This document shows positions 27,810 through 35,920 of a DNA stretch of 64,000 nucleotides, one piece after another. The first letter of the stretch is position 1. Each line of letters opens with the position of its first letter. Under the pieces are notes generated by a model. The model saw only the letters and a list, made by a program, of their open reading frames with translations, made no database searches and was not told the origin of the DNA. This DNA is from Qipengyuania flava. GTDB lineage: Bacteria > Pseudomonadota > Alphaproteobacteria > Sphingomonadales > Sphingomonadaceae. The stretch spans positions 2,542,001 to 2,606,000 of the forward strand of contig NZ_CP080410.1 in the NCBI RefSeq assembly GCF_019448255.1. The letters run 5' to 3'. A program made the translations under genes and the position numbers.

Positions 27810-29675
27810 ATGACCGACAACGGCCCCGATCCGTTCACCAACATGTTCGAAGCCCCGGCAAAGTTCGCTCGTGCGCTGATGGCGCCCATGGCCGAAGCCA
27901 GCGCCGGAACGCCGCTGAGCGCCGAGGACATGCAACACTGGACGCAGGTCGGCACCAAGCTCCAGGCGATGTGGCTCGAGTACCAGAGCGAGCAGCTCTC
28001 CGACCCGCAGGCGCTGGCGCCCTACCTGGATCCCACCCGCTGGATGCAGGTCGCGCAGGACTGGTTCCGGCAGATGCCGATCGCCGATCCGGCCCAGCAG
28101 CAGGCGCTGCTGCAAGAAGGCGTCGCGCTGTGGCAGCAGGTGCTCGGCCAGTACGGCATGGGCACCGACGGGCAGCCCGAGGCCAAGGGCGAGCCGGAGC
28201 TTCCGCGCAAGGACCGCCGCTTTGCCGACCCGCGCTGGCGGGCCCATCCCGCCTTTGCGCTGATCCACCAGACCTATCTTTTCCTTGCCGAGCGCGTGGC
28301 CGAAATGGTCGACCGGGTGGAAGGGCTGTCTGACGACAAGCGCGAACAGCTGCGCTTCACGACGCGCGCGATCACCGAAGCGGCCAGCCCCTCGAACTTC
28401 CCGTTGCTCAACCCCGTGGTCATGGAGCGCACGCTGGAAACGCGCGGCGACAATCTGGTCAAGGGCATGGAGCACCTGCTCGCCGACCTTCGCCGCGGGC
28501 AACTGAGCCACACCGATGCGAGCGCCTTCACTCTGGGCGAGAACATCGCCGTGACGCCGGGCAAGGTCGTCCACGAGACGCCGCTTTACCAGTTGATCCA
28601 GTATTCCCCCTCGACCGAGGAGGTGATGGAAACGCCGCTGGTGATCTTCCCGCCGTGGATCAACCGGTTCTACATTCTCGACCTCAACGAGAAGAAGAGC
28701 TTCGTGAAATGGGCGGTCGACCAGGGTGTCACGGTCTTCATGGTGAGCTGGAAATCGGCCGATGCGAGCATGAAGGACGTGGTCTGGGACGACTATGTAC
28801 GTGCCCAGATCGATGCGATCGACACGATCCGTGACCGGCTTGGCGTAAAGAGCGTCCACGCTATCGGTTACTGCGTTGCCGGCACCACGCTGGCCGCCAC
28901 GCTGTCGCTGCTGCACCGCCGGGGCGAAGCGGACAAGGTGAAGAGCGCGACCTTCTTCACCGCGCAGGTCGATTTCGAGAAGGCGGGCGAACTGCTCAAC
29001 TTCGTCGACGACCAGCAGCTCGGCACGATCAAGGCGCTGACGCCCGAAGGGTATCTCGACGGGCGCTACATGGCGGCGACCTTCAACCTGCTGCGCGGCA
29101 CGGACCTCATCTGGAACTATGTGGTCAACAACTACATGCTGGGCGAGGACTATCCGGCCTTCGACCTGCTGCACTGGAACGGCGACGTCACCAACCTGCC
29201 GGCCAAGTGGCACCAGCAGTACCTGCGTGACCTCTACCGCGACAACAAACTGGTCGAGGCGGGCGCGCTGAGCGTCGACAACACGCCGATCGATCTCGGG
29301 ATCGTGGAAACGCCGACCTATGTGCAGGCGGGCAAGGAAGACCATATCGCGCCGGCCGAAAGCGTCTGGCGGATCACCGACCACTTCAAGGGGCCGCTCA
29401 AGTTCGTCCTGGCGGGGTCCGGTCATATCGCCGGGGTCGTCAACCCCCCGTCCTCGGGCAAGTACCAGTACTGGACCAACGAAGGCAGCCCGCGCAGCCT
29501 GGCCGAATTCCGCGAGGGCGCGGTTGAACATCCGGGCAGCTGGTGGCCCGACTGGATCGACTGGCTGGAAGAGCAAGACGGCGCGAAAGCGCCCGCAAAA
29601 GGTAAGCGCAAGCCCGGTGGGAAGGGCGATAAAATTATCGAAAACGCGCCGGGACGCTACGTTGCCACCCGGTAA
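27810..29675 (+). CDS. phaC: class I poly(3-hydroxyalkanoate) synthase
   Basis: A 621-residue PHA synthase that polymerises (R)-3-hydroxyacyl-CoA on granules. The N-terminal PhaC domain is followed by an alpha/beta-hydrolase core. The lipase-like box GYCVAG has the nucleophile Cys355, with Asp511 (AGKEDHIAP) and His539 (AGSGHIAGV) completing the triad. Length fits class I (570-630). An open frame begins upstream at 27744, but the ATG at 27810 has AGGAG 6 nt before it and starts MTDNGPDPFTNMFEAPAKFA, so it is chosen. Its phasin follows 107 nt downstream under its own promoter. Confidence 0.96.
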   Translation: MTDNGPDPFTNMFEAPAKFARALMAPMAEASAGTPLSAEDMQHWTQVGTKLQAMWLEYQSEQLSDPQALAPYLDPTRWMQVAQDWFRQMPIADPAQQQALLQEGVALWQQVLGQYGMGTDGQPEAKGEPELPRKDRRFADPRWRAHPAFALIHQTYLFLAERVAEMVDRVEGLSDDKREQLRFTTRAITEAASPSNFPLLNPVVMERTLETRGDNLVKGMEHLLADLRRGQLSHTDASAFTLGENIAVTPGKVVHETPLYQLIQYSPSTEEVMETPLVIFPPWINRFYILDLNEKKSFVKWAVDQGVTVFMVSWKSADASMKDVVWDDYVRAQIDAIDTIRDRLGVKSVHAIGYCVAGTTLAATLSLLHRRGEADKVKSATFFTAQVDFEKAGELLNFVDDQQLGTIKALTPEGYLDGRYMAATFNLLRGTDLIWNYVVNNYMLGEDYPAFDLLHWNGDVTNLPAKWHQQYLRDLYRDNKLVEAGALSVDNTPIDLGIVETPTYVQAGKEDHIAPAESVWRITDHFKGPLKFVLAGSGHIAGVVNPPSSGKYQYWTNEGSPRSLAEFREGAVEHPGSWWPDWIDWLEEQDGAKAPAKGKRKPGGKGDKIIENAPGRYVATR

Positions 29676-29705
29676 TTCGCTGAGATAGTTCGATATTCTG
29701 GTTTA

Positions 29706-29769
29706 TTGTGCACTGCACAAAAAACGCTTGACTTCGCACCTGCAATGCCTATTTTGTGCACTGCAACAA
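29706..29769 (+). promoter_or_regulatory. phasin promoter with paired PhaR-like operators
   Basis: A sigma-70-like promoter, TTGACT (29728-29733) and TATTTT (29750-29755) with a 16-nt spacer, is flanked by two copies of one inverted repeat. TTGTGCACTGCACAA lies at 29706-29720, a perfect palindrome around a central C, and TTGTGCACTGCAACAA lies at 29754-29769. The second overlaps the -10 end and start region. TGC...GCA repeats of this form resemble sites reported for the PHA-responsive repressor PhaR in other alphaproteobacteria. No phaR gene is in the window. Confidence 0.7.
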
Positions 29770-29782
29770 AGCGAGGTTTCCC

Positions 29783-30640
29783 ATGGCTGATAGCCAGAGC
29801 AAAATCGATGCCGCTGCTGAGAAGGCGTTTGCCGAAGCTGCGGAAAAGAAGGCCGCAGAAGCGGTGAGCGCGAAGAAGGTCGAGAAGGCCGTCGCCGCGG
29901 ACACCACGGCTCCGGTCAAGACCGATGCTGTCGCCAAGGCTGTCGCAGCCGAGCCGAAGAAGGCCGCTGTGAAGGCCAAGCCGGCTGCGAAGAAGGCTCC
30001 GGCCAAGAAGGCCGCGCCGAAGAAGACTGTCGCGAAAAAGGCTGCACCCAAGAAGGTCGCCGCCAAGAAGGCCGCTCCGGTGAAGAAGCCGGTCGCCGCC
30101 AAGAAGACCAAGACGGCCCCGAAGAAGGCCGCCCCTGCGAAGGCGGAAACCGCCAAGACCACCCCGATTTCCAAGTTGAAGGATACCATCATGGCCACTG
30201 CCAAGAAGACCGCAACCACCGATTACACCGCCAAGGCGAAGGAAATGGCTGCCGACGTGCAGACCCGCGCCAAGGCTGCCTACGACAAGGGCACCGAACT
30301 GACCAAGGACGCCGTCGAATTCCAGAAGGGCAACCTCGAAGCCCTCGTCGAAAGCGGCAAGATCCTCGCCACCGGCATGCAGGACATGGGCCGCGCCTAT
30401 GTCGAAGAAGCCAAGTCGGCTGCTGAAACCGTCCAGGGCGACGTCAAGAAGTTCGCTGCCGTGAAGTCGCCGACCGAGCTGTTCCAGCTGCAGGGCGAAA
30501 TCGCCCGTCGCAACTTCGACGCCATGGTCTCGACCACCTCGAAGAACACCGAAGCCATGCTGAAGCTCGCCAACGAAGCTTTCGCTCCGGTTTCGAACCG
30601 CATGAGCCTGGCTGCCGAGAAGGTCCGCAAGGCCGCGTAA
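29783..30640 (+). CDS. phasin family protein with histone H1-like Lys/Ala-rich N-terminus
   Basis: A 285-residue granule-associated protein. Residues ~1-50 are Ala/Glu/Lys-rich and helical. Residues ~50-125 consist of KKAAPKK/AKKAP-type repeats like histone H1 or the tail of PhaF. From residue ~137 a standard phasin domain follows (KGTELTKDAVEFQKGNLEAL, KSPTELFQLQGEIARRNFD). In PhaF the basic region is C-terminal; here the order is reversed. The ATG at 29783 follows GCGAGG. An internal ATG at 30191, preceded by AAGGA at 7 nt, could give a 149-residue phasin without the basic part. It follows phaC and ends at a strong terminator. Confidence 0.9.
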   Translation: MADSQSKIDAAAEKAFAEAAEKKAAEAVSAKKVEKAVAADTTAPVKTDAVAKAVAAEPKKAAVKAKPAAKKAPAKKAAPKKTVAKKAAPKKVAAKKAAPVKKPVAAKKTKTAPKKAAPAKAETAKTTPISKLKDTIMATAKKTATTDYTAKAKEMAADVQTRAKAAYDKGTELTKDAVEFQKGNLEALVESGKILATGMQDMGRAYVEEAKSAAETVQGDVKKFAAVKSPTELFQLQGEIARRNFDAMVSTTSKNTEAMLKLANEAFAPVSNRMSLAAEKVRKAA

Positions 30641-30710
30641 GCGACACTTACAAGCTTCAATCCGCCGGGCACTCTCTCCTCTCTCCCTCGCTCGGCGAAT
30701 TGGACACCGT

Positions 30711-30746
30711 GGGCCGGATGGTTTCGTACCATCCGGCCCTTTTTTT
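30711..30746 (+). terminator. rho-independent terminator after the phasin gene
   Basis: A perfect 12-bp stem pairs GGGCCGGATGGT (30711-30722) with ACCATCCGGCCC (30728-30739) around a 5-nt loop, followed by seven T residues. Confidence 0.95.
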
Positions 30747-30838
30747 GCCCTGCGCAAGGCCCGCCTCAGCGTTTTCTTAACGCGCAATCGGCTTTCCTTG
30801 GGCCTTCACGCCTTGCGAATTGGCAAAGCGTTACGATA

Positions 30839-31213
30839 ATGGCCCCAGCGATGATCGAAACCCTGCCCCTTTTCCCCATCCGCGCCGCCGAAGGCGACGA
30901 CGATGCCAGCGATGGCGAAGGCCAGGTCGGCATTGCCACCAAGACGCGCGCGAAGCCCAAGAAGCCGAGCCAGTACAAGGTGCTACTGCTGAACGACGAC
31001 TACACGCCGATGGAATTCGTCGTGATCGTGCTGAAGCGGTTCTTCCGCATGGACATGGAAGAGGCGACCCGGGTCATGCTGCATGTCCACCAGAAGGGCG
31101 TCGGCGTGTGCGGCATCTTCCCCTACGAAGTGGCCGAGACCAAGGTCCACCAAGTGATGGACTTCGCCCGCCAGAACCAGCACCCCCTGCAGTGCACGCT
31201 CGAAAAGGCATAA
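30839..31213 (+). CDS. clpS: ATP-dependent Clp protease adaptor ClpS
   Basis: A 124-residue N-recognin that delivers proteins with N-terminal Leu, Phe, Trp or Tyr to ClpAP. The conserved core is complete: [20 protein letters not shown] (the NDDxTPMEFV motif), then [24 protein letters not shown] sequence (written here as [20 protein letters not shown]) and a [10 protein letters not shown] end. The N-terminal ~45 residues are an acidic/basic linker as usual. Two close ATGs (30839, 30851) have no strong ribosome-binding site. Aat, which adds Leu/Phe to substrates of this pathway, is encoded at 47.8 kb. Confidence 0.97.
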   Translation: MAPAMIETLPLFPIRAAEGDDDASDGEGQVGIATKTRAKPKKPSQYKVLLLNDDYTPMEFVVIVLKRFFRMDMEEATRVMLHVHQKGVGVCGIFPYEVAETKVHQVMDFARQNQHPLQCTLEKA

Positions 31214-31271
31214 AACAATAAGGCTGCCCGGCCATCCCGAACCCGATCCCGTCGGCGATGGGCAGGAAAGC

Positions 31272-31724
31272 GTGTGGGACTACCCCCGCCCCGCCATCGC
31301 CGAGCCGACCAAGCGCCGCATCGTGATCCGGCACAAGGGCGTAACGCTCGCCGATACGACCAGCGCATGGCGGACGCTCGAAACGAGCCATCCGCCGACC
31401 TACTACCTGCCGCAAGCCGATATCGCCATGGAGCGCCTCACGCCAAACGCGCGCCGTTCGCTGTGCGAGTGGAAGGGGCAGGCGCGTTACTGGGATGTGC
31501 GAATCGGTGACGAGGTGATCGAGGCTGCCGGATGGGACTATCCCAGCCCCACGCCCAGCTTTCAGGGTATCGCCGGACACATCGCCTTCTATCCCGAACC
31601 CTTCGATAGCTGCCTCGTCGATGGCGAGGAAGTGACGCCCCAGCCGGGGGGCTTTTACGGTGGCTGGATCACCTCGCGCGAGGCCGGTCCCTTTAAGGGC
31701 ATTCCCGGCAGCCGCTTCTGGTGA
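31272..31724 (+). CDS. DUF427 domain protein
   Basis: A 150-residue cytosolic protein of unknown function with the DUF427 features VTLADTTSAWRTLETSHPPT, YYLPQADIAMERL, CEWKGQARYWDVR and AAGWDYPSPTPSF. The GTG at 31272 is preceded by AGGAAAGC and is used here. The reading frame stays open upstream, and its 18 preceding residues (LPGHPEPDPVGDGQES) look like the conserved start of sphingomonad homologues, so the true start may be an unusual codon just after clpS, such as CTG at 31224 or ATA at 31218. The gene lies 58 nt after clpS on the same strand. Confidence 0.85.
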   Translation: MWDYPRPAIAEPTKRRIVIRHKGVTLADTTSAWRTLETSHPPTYYLPQADIAMERLTPNARRSLCEWKGQARYWDVRIGDEVIEAAGWDYPSPTPSFQGIAGHIAFYPEPFDSCLVDGEEVTPQPGGFYGGWITSREAGPFKGIPGSRFW

Positions 31725-31805
31725 AGGCTTCGATCTGCCATTGGGGCATGACCTCGGCGCAATTCCGCGCTAGGGCGCTCGCGAAGACAACAGACCGGCG
31801 ACACC

Positions 31806-33029
31806 TTGCTCAACTTCCTGCCTGCGATTGATCGGTATATCTTCCGGCTCGTGATCGTGCCGATGATGAGCGTGTTCGTCATCGCCGCATCGCTGCTGAT
31901 CCTCGACAAGATGCTGCGCCTGTTCGATTTCGTCGCGGTCGAAGGCGGCCCCGTGGGCGTCGTCTTCAAGATGCTGATTGCGTTGGTGCCCGAATACGCG
32001 AGCCTTGCAATCCCGTTGGGCCTGCTGCTCGGCATCCTGCTTGCCTTCCGCAAGCTGGCCACGACGAGCGAGCTCGACGTGTTTCGCGCCGTGGGCCTAG
32101 GGTACGGGCGGCTGCTGCGCGTGCCCTACATGATCACGGCGGTGCTCATGATCCTCAACGTGGCGCTGGTGTTCTTCATCCAGCCCGTCAGCCGCTACTA
32201 TTACGAGCAGATGGAGTACGAACTGCGCTCGGGTGCGCTGGGCGCCTCGATCAAGGTGGGCGAATTCACCACGTTGGCCGACCGGATGGCGCTGCGCATC
32301 GAGCAGAGCGAGGACGACGGCCGCCGCCTGATGGGCATCTTCGCCCGCGTTTCCAACGACAAGGATCAGGTGCTCTCGATCTCGGCCAAGGAAGGCGCGT
32401 TCCTCGCCACCACCGATGATCCCGACACGATCATCCTGCGCCTGACCGATGGCACGATCGTCCAGGACACCGGGAGCCAGACACCCCGTGTGCTGACCTT
32501 CACGCGCCACGATCTGCCGATCGACCTGCCTGCGGTGGAGGAGTTCCGCGCGCGCGGCGACGCAGAGCGCGAGTATATCCTGCCTGAATTGCTCCGGATC
32601 GGATGGAGCGACGAGGAACCTGAAGAGAAACGCGACGCCAGCCAGGCCAGCTTCAACTTCCGCCTCGTGGAGGTGGTGATGATGGCGCTCATGCCGCTTC
32701 TCGCGGTGGCGCTCGGGGTGCCACCCAAACGATCGACCAGCGCGCTGGGCGTGTTCCTGTCGATCATCATGGTGGTCGCCTATCACAAGGTAAACCAGTA
32801 CGGAGAGGATGTGGCCGCGCTTGGCCGCGTGGATCCCATTATCGCGCTTTGGGGCCCGTTCGTCCTGTTCGGGGCCCTGATCATCTGGATGTACTGGCGG
32901 GTCGCGCATGTGCCCGGCGGCCAGGCTATCGGTGCGCTCGAAATCTGGTTCGACAAGATGTCCAAGCGCCTCGGCAAGCTGTTCCGCCGGCGCAGGCCGC
33001 TCAAGATCGATCTGGCGGCCAGCGAGTAA
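31806..33029 (+). CDS. lptF: LPS export ABC transporter permease LptF
   Basis: A 407-residue inner-membrane permease of the LptB2FG machine that extracts lipopolysaccharide and drives it to the LptA bridge. Predicted membrane segments: ~15-32, ~55-80, ~100-125 and three near the C-terminus (MALMPLLAVALGVPPKRSTS, SIIMVVAYHKV, ALWGPFVLFGALIIWMYW), enclosing a periplasmic beta-jellyroll. A TTG start is used because MLNFLPAIDRYIFRLVIVPM is the conserved beginning and no ATG precedes it. It is followed 9 nt later by lptG, forming an operon. Confidence 0.94.
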   Translation: MLNFLPAIDRYIFRLVIVPMMSVFVIAASLLILDKMLRLFDFVAVEGGPVGVVFKMLIALVPEYASLAIPLGLLLGILLAFRKLATTSELDVFRAVGLGYGRLLRVPYMITAVLMILNVALVFFIQPVSRYYYEQMEYELRSGALGASIKVGEFTTLADRMALRIEQSEDDGRRLMGIFARVSNDKDQVLSISAKEGAFLATTDDPDTIILRLTDGTIVQDTGSQTPRVLTFTRHDLPIDLPAVEEFRARGDAEREYILPELLRIGWSDEEPEEKRDASQASFNFRLVEVVMMALMPLLAVALGVPPKRSTSALGVFLSIIMVVAYHKVNQYGEDVAALGRVDPIIALWGPFVLFGALIIWMYWRVAHVPGGQAIGALEIWFDKMSKRLGKLFRRRRPLKIDLAASE

Positions 33030-33038
33030 CGGACGGAC

Positions 33039-34136
33039 ATGCAGCTCGACTTTTTCCCTTCGCGCACGCTGACGCTGTACCTGGCGAAAATGTTCGCCGT
33101 GCGCATCCTTGCGATGCTGTTCGTGCTGGTGCTGGTGCTGATGATGCTCGACCTGCTGTCGAACAGCGGCAAGATCCTGGCCGTCGATGGCAACGGCCAA
33201 GGCGAATTGCTGACCTACGCGGGTCTCAGGATACCGCAGCTAATCGCGCGCTTCCTGCCCTACTCGGTGCTGCTGGCAACGCTGATCACACTCGTCACGC
33301 TCAACCAGAACAGCGAGGTTATCGCAATGAAAGCCGCCGGGCTTTCCGCGCACCAGGTACTTGCCCCGCTGCTGCTGACGGCGGGCCTCGTGTCGCTGGT
33401 CACCTTCGTATTTAACGAGACGGTCGTGACCCGCTCGACCGAAACGCTGAAAGCCTGGGAGGCGGTCGATTATGGCCCCATTCCAACCGAAAGCGGGGTG
33501 CGGACCAACATCTACCTCAACGACAACGGCAACATCCTGACCGCCGCCTATCTGGCCGGATCGGGGGAAGCCATCGCCATGCGCAAGGTCACCTGGTACC
33601 GGCGCAACGCAGAGGGCATGATCGTCGAACAGGTCGATGCCGACCGCGCGCTTTACGCAGCTCCGGGATGGCAGCTTGAAGACATCACCCGGTTCCAGGT
33701 CCAGAACGCGGTCACCGACCAGCCTGCCAGCATGGTCGTAGGCGAGGGGCTGACGCCGGAGCAGATCGACCTGGCCAAGATCGATCCCGATTCCGAGCCT
33801 TTCTGGACCCTGACGAGTTCCATTGCCGAGTTCGAACGCACCGGCCGGCGCACAAGCGAACTGCGCGCTAAATGGTGGCACAAGATCTCGGGCCCGCTGT
33901 CGGCCTTCCTGATGCCGCTCCTTGGAGCGGTTGCGGCCTTCGGCCTTGCCCGCAGCGGCCAGCTGTTCGTGCGCGCGGTGATCGGCATGGCCCTGGGCTT
34001 TGCCTATTTCGTGGTCGATAACGCGGCGCTCGCCATGGGCAGCTTCGGCGGTTACCCGCCCTTCCTCGCAGCCTGGGCCCCCTTCATGCTGTTCCTGCTG
34101 ATTGGCGAGACGGTCCTGATCCGCACCGAAGAATGA
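33039..34136 (+). CDS. lptG: LPS export ABC transporter permease LptG
   Basis: A 365-residue partner of LptF with the same architecture: membrane helices near 18-37, 60-85 and 100-120, a periplasmic domain (~130-270), then three C-terminal helices (ISGPLSAFLMPLLGAVAAFG, IGMALGFAYFVVDNAALAMG, FLAAWAPFMLFLLIGETVLI). Early segment TLYLAKMFAVRILAMLFVLV is characteristic. The stop overlaps the next gene's start by ATGA. Confidence 0.94.
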   Translation: MQLDFFPSRTLTLYLAKMFAVRILAMLFVLVLVLMMLDLLSNSGKILAVDGNGQGELLTYAGLRIPQLIARFLPYSVLLATLITLVTLNQNSEVIAMKAAGLSAHQVLAPLLLTAGLVSLVTFVFNETVVTRSTETLKAWEAVDYGPIPTESGVRTNIYLNDNGNILTAAYLAGSGEAIAMRKVTWYRRNAEGMIVEQVDADRALYAAPGWQLEDITRFQVQNAVTDQPASMVVGEGLTPEQIDLAKIDPDSEPFWTLTSSIAEFERTGRRTSELRAKWWHKISGPLSAFLMPLLGAVAAFGLARSGQLFVRAVIGMALGFAYFVVDNAALAMGSFGGYPPFLAAWAPFMLFLLIGETVLIRTEE

Positions 34137-34648
34137 GCGGATTTTCCGTCCGCCTCGCGCGCGCCGAGGATGCGCAACACCTGCCAGCCATCGAGCGCGC
34201 CGCCGCAGTCCTCTTCGCTGACGATCCCGCTGCAGCCGACATGGACTTCGACGAGGTCTGGTCGGAGCAGGAGCATCGCTCCCTCATCGCCAAGGGCCAT
34301 TGCCTGGTGGCGGAAATGGGCGAGCGGATAGTCGGCTTCCTCGCCACCCAGCCCTTCGGCCGCGAGCTCCACATCTGGGAAATGGACGTCCATCCCGACG
34401 CACAGGGTCAGGGGATCGGCGCCGTCTTGCTGCGCGCCTGTCTTGTCGATGCGGGCAATTCCGGGTTCCGGGCCGCGACACTGACGACCTTTCGCGACCT
34501 GCCGTGGAACGGGCCGTTCTATGCCCGCATCGGGTTTACCGAAGTCACCGACCTCGAGGCGCACCCCCGGCTCGCGAACGAGTTGGCGGAAGAGGCCGAG
34601 GCGGGCCTTCCGTCCGATCGCCGGATTGCGATGATCCACTTCCTCTAG
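34133..34648 (+). CDS. GNAT family N-acetyltransferase
   Basis: A 171-residue acetyl-CoA-dependent acyltransferase. The acetyl-CoA pyrophosphate loop is visible in MDVHPDAQGQGIGAVLLRAC (Q/RxxGxG/A), preceded by the beta strands VGFLATQPFGRELHIWEM and followed by the terminal FYARIGFTEVTDLEAHPRLA. The acceptor is unknown. It is translationally coupled to lptG through a 4-nt ATGA overlap, so it is co-expressed with the LPS permease, but a functional link is not shown by the sequence. Confidence 0.9.
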   Translation: MSGFSVRLARAEDAQHLPAIERAAAVLFADDPAAADMDFDEVWSEQEHRSLIAKGHCLVAEMGERIVGFLATQPFGRELHIWEMDVHPDAQGQGIGAVLLRACLVDAGNSGFRAATLTTFRDLPWNGPFYARIGFTEVTDLEAHPRLANELAEEAEAGLPSDRRIAMIHFL

Positions 34649-34672
34649 GGCGCGGCGCCCTTGCGCGCTGCC

Positions 34673-35770
34673 TCAGCCGCGCGGGCGCATGGTGCTGCGC
34701 GCAATACGCGCCACCAGCACGCCCATGCCGGCGTGGTTCGCCCCGTGGTAGCTCGACTCGGCATCGAGCGCGGTCACCAGGCGGCGGTGCGCTTCGGGAA
34801 GCGAGTGATAGGGCATGGACGGCATCAGGTGGTGCAGCGCGTGATAGCGCAGACCGACCGGCGCCCACAGCTCGGCAATACGGCCGGGAGGCGGCACGTT
34901 GACGCTGTCGAGGAACTGCGCGGTGACCGTCATGGCCTCGCCCTCGTTCTCCCACAGATGCGCCACAAGCGTGCGCAGCTGGTTGAACACGGCAACGGCC
35001 GAGGCGACCGCGAGAGCCACCAGAAGAGGCTTCCAGCCGAACGCGAACACGCTGGCGATGAGCGCCCAGCTCCACACCATGCCGCCAGCCTCGAGCCAGA
35101 AGACGCGCCGCGGCAGATCGCCTTCGGGCGGGCGGCGGCGGAAATCGGGGTTGATGGCCAGCGCGCTCAGGCGTTCCCACGTCAGTCGGCGAATGGGAGG
35201 AATGATCGCGCCCAGCGGCACGAGGACCGCGAAACGAAACAGCAAGGCGACCGGCGCCAGCAGGGCAATCAGCACGAAAGCGGGCAGGCTCCACGGCTTC
35301 ATCAGCGCGAGCGGGAGGTACTCCGGATCCTCGATCGTGCCGTACTGCGTGCGCTTGTGATGCAGCGTGTGCACCTGTTCGTACATGAAGGACGGCGTGA
35401 GCATGGGCACGCCGACAAGAGCATTCCACGCCGTGCGGAAGCCCGGCAGCGCGCCGTTACGGAAGTGCGAGATCTCGTGAATGAAAAGGAGCGCGCGGTA
35501 GAGCGCGAGCACCGAGACAACCGCAAGGCCAACCGCCAGCGGAACGCTGTCCACCAGGATTGCGCCGGCAAGCGTCGCATAGCCGACTAGCGCCGAGCCG
35601 ATCATGTCGGCCCAGTAGATGTCCGCACGGTGTTCCGCGATGTCCTTGGTCAGGTCGCGTGCGGCGCGCAGCATGGCCTTGTCGTCGGGAATCTGGGCGT
35701 GCCAGCCCGAGCCCGCTTCGCGTCGCAAGGGCGTATCGGCAGCCGGAATCGGTTTTGGTTGCACATTCAT
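34673..35770 (-). CDS. membrane fatty acid desaturase family protein
   Basis: A 365-residue di-iron membrane enzyme. Three histidine clusters are present: HEISHFRNGALPG, HTLHHKRTQYG and RYHALHHLMPSMPYHSL, the arrangement of acyl desaturases and related hydroxylases. Membrane segments include VGYATLAGAILVDSVPLAVG with VGLAVVSVLALYRALLF, SLPAFVLIALLAPVALLFRF and PLLVALAVASAVAVF. The ATG at 35770 begins MNVQPKPIPAADTPLRRE. It is divergent from the YghO-like gene across 150 nt. Substrate (fatty acid, carotenoid or other lipid) cannot be told from the sequence. Confidence 0.9.
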   Translation of the reverse strand: MNVQPKPIPAADTPLRREAGSGWHAQIPDDKAMLRAARDLTKDIAEHRADIYWADMIGSALVGYATLAGAILVDSVPLAVGLAVVSVLALYRALLFIHEISHFRNGALPGFRTAWNALVGVPMLTPSFMYEQVHTLHHKRTQYGTIEDPEYLPLALMKPWSLPAFVLIALLAPVALLFRFAVLVPLGAIIPPIRRLTWERLSALAINPDFRRRPPEGDLPRRVFWLEAGGMVWSWALIASVFAFGWKPLLVALAVASAVAVFNQLRTLVAHLWENEGEAMTVTAQFLDSVNVPPPGRIAELWAPVGLRYHALHHLMPSMPYHSLPEAHRRLVTALDAESSYHGANHAGMGVLVARIARSTMRPRG

Positions 35771-35920
35771 GGTCGAATTTCCTGGGAGGCCCTCTAGCCG
35801 AAAACGCGTGCGCGTAACAGCGCGCGGTGTCGATCATAGTGATCGCGCTCGTGCGTTTCCTTGACAAAGATCAGCTAGCGCACACAGGGCTAATCCAAGC
35901 TGAACGAAGGTAACGCACGA

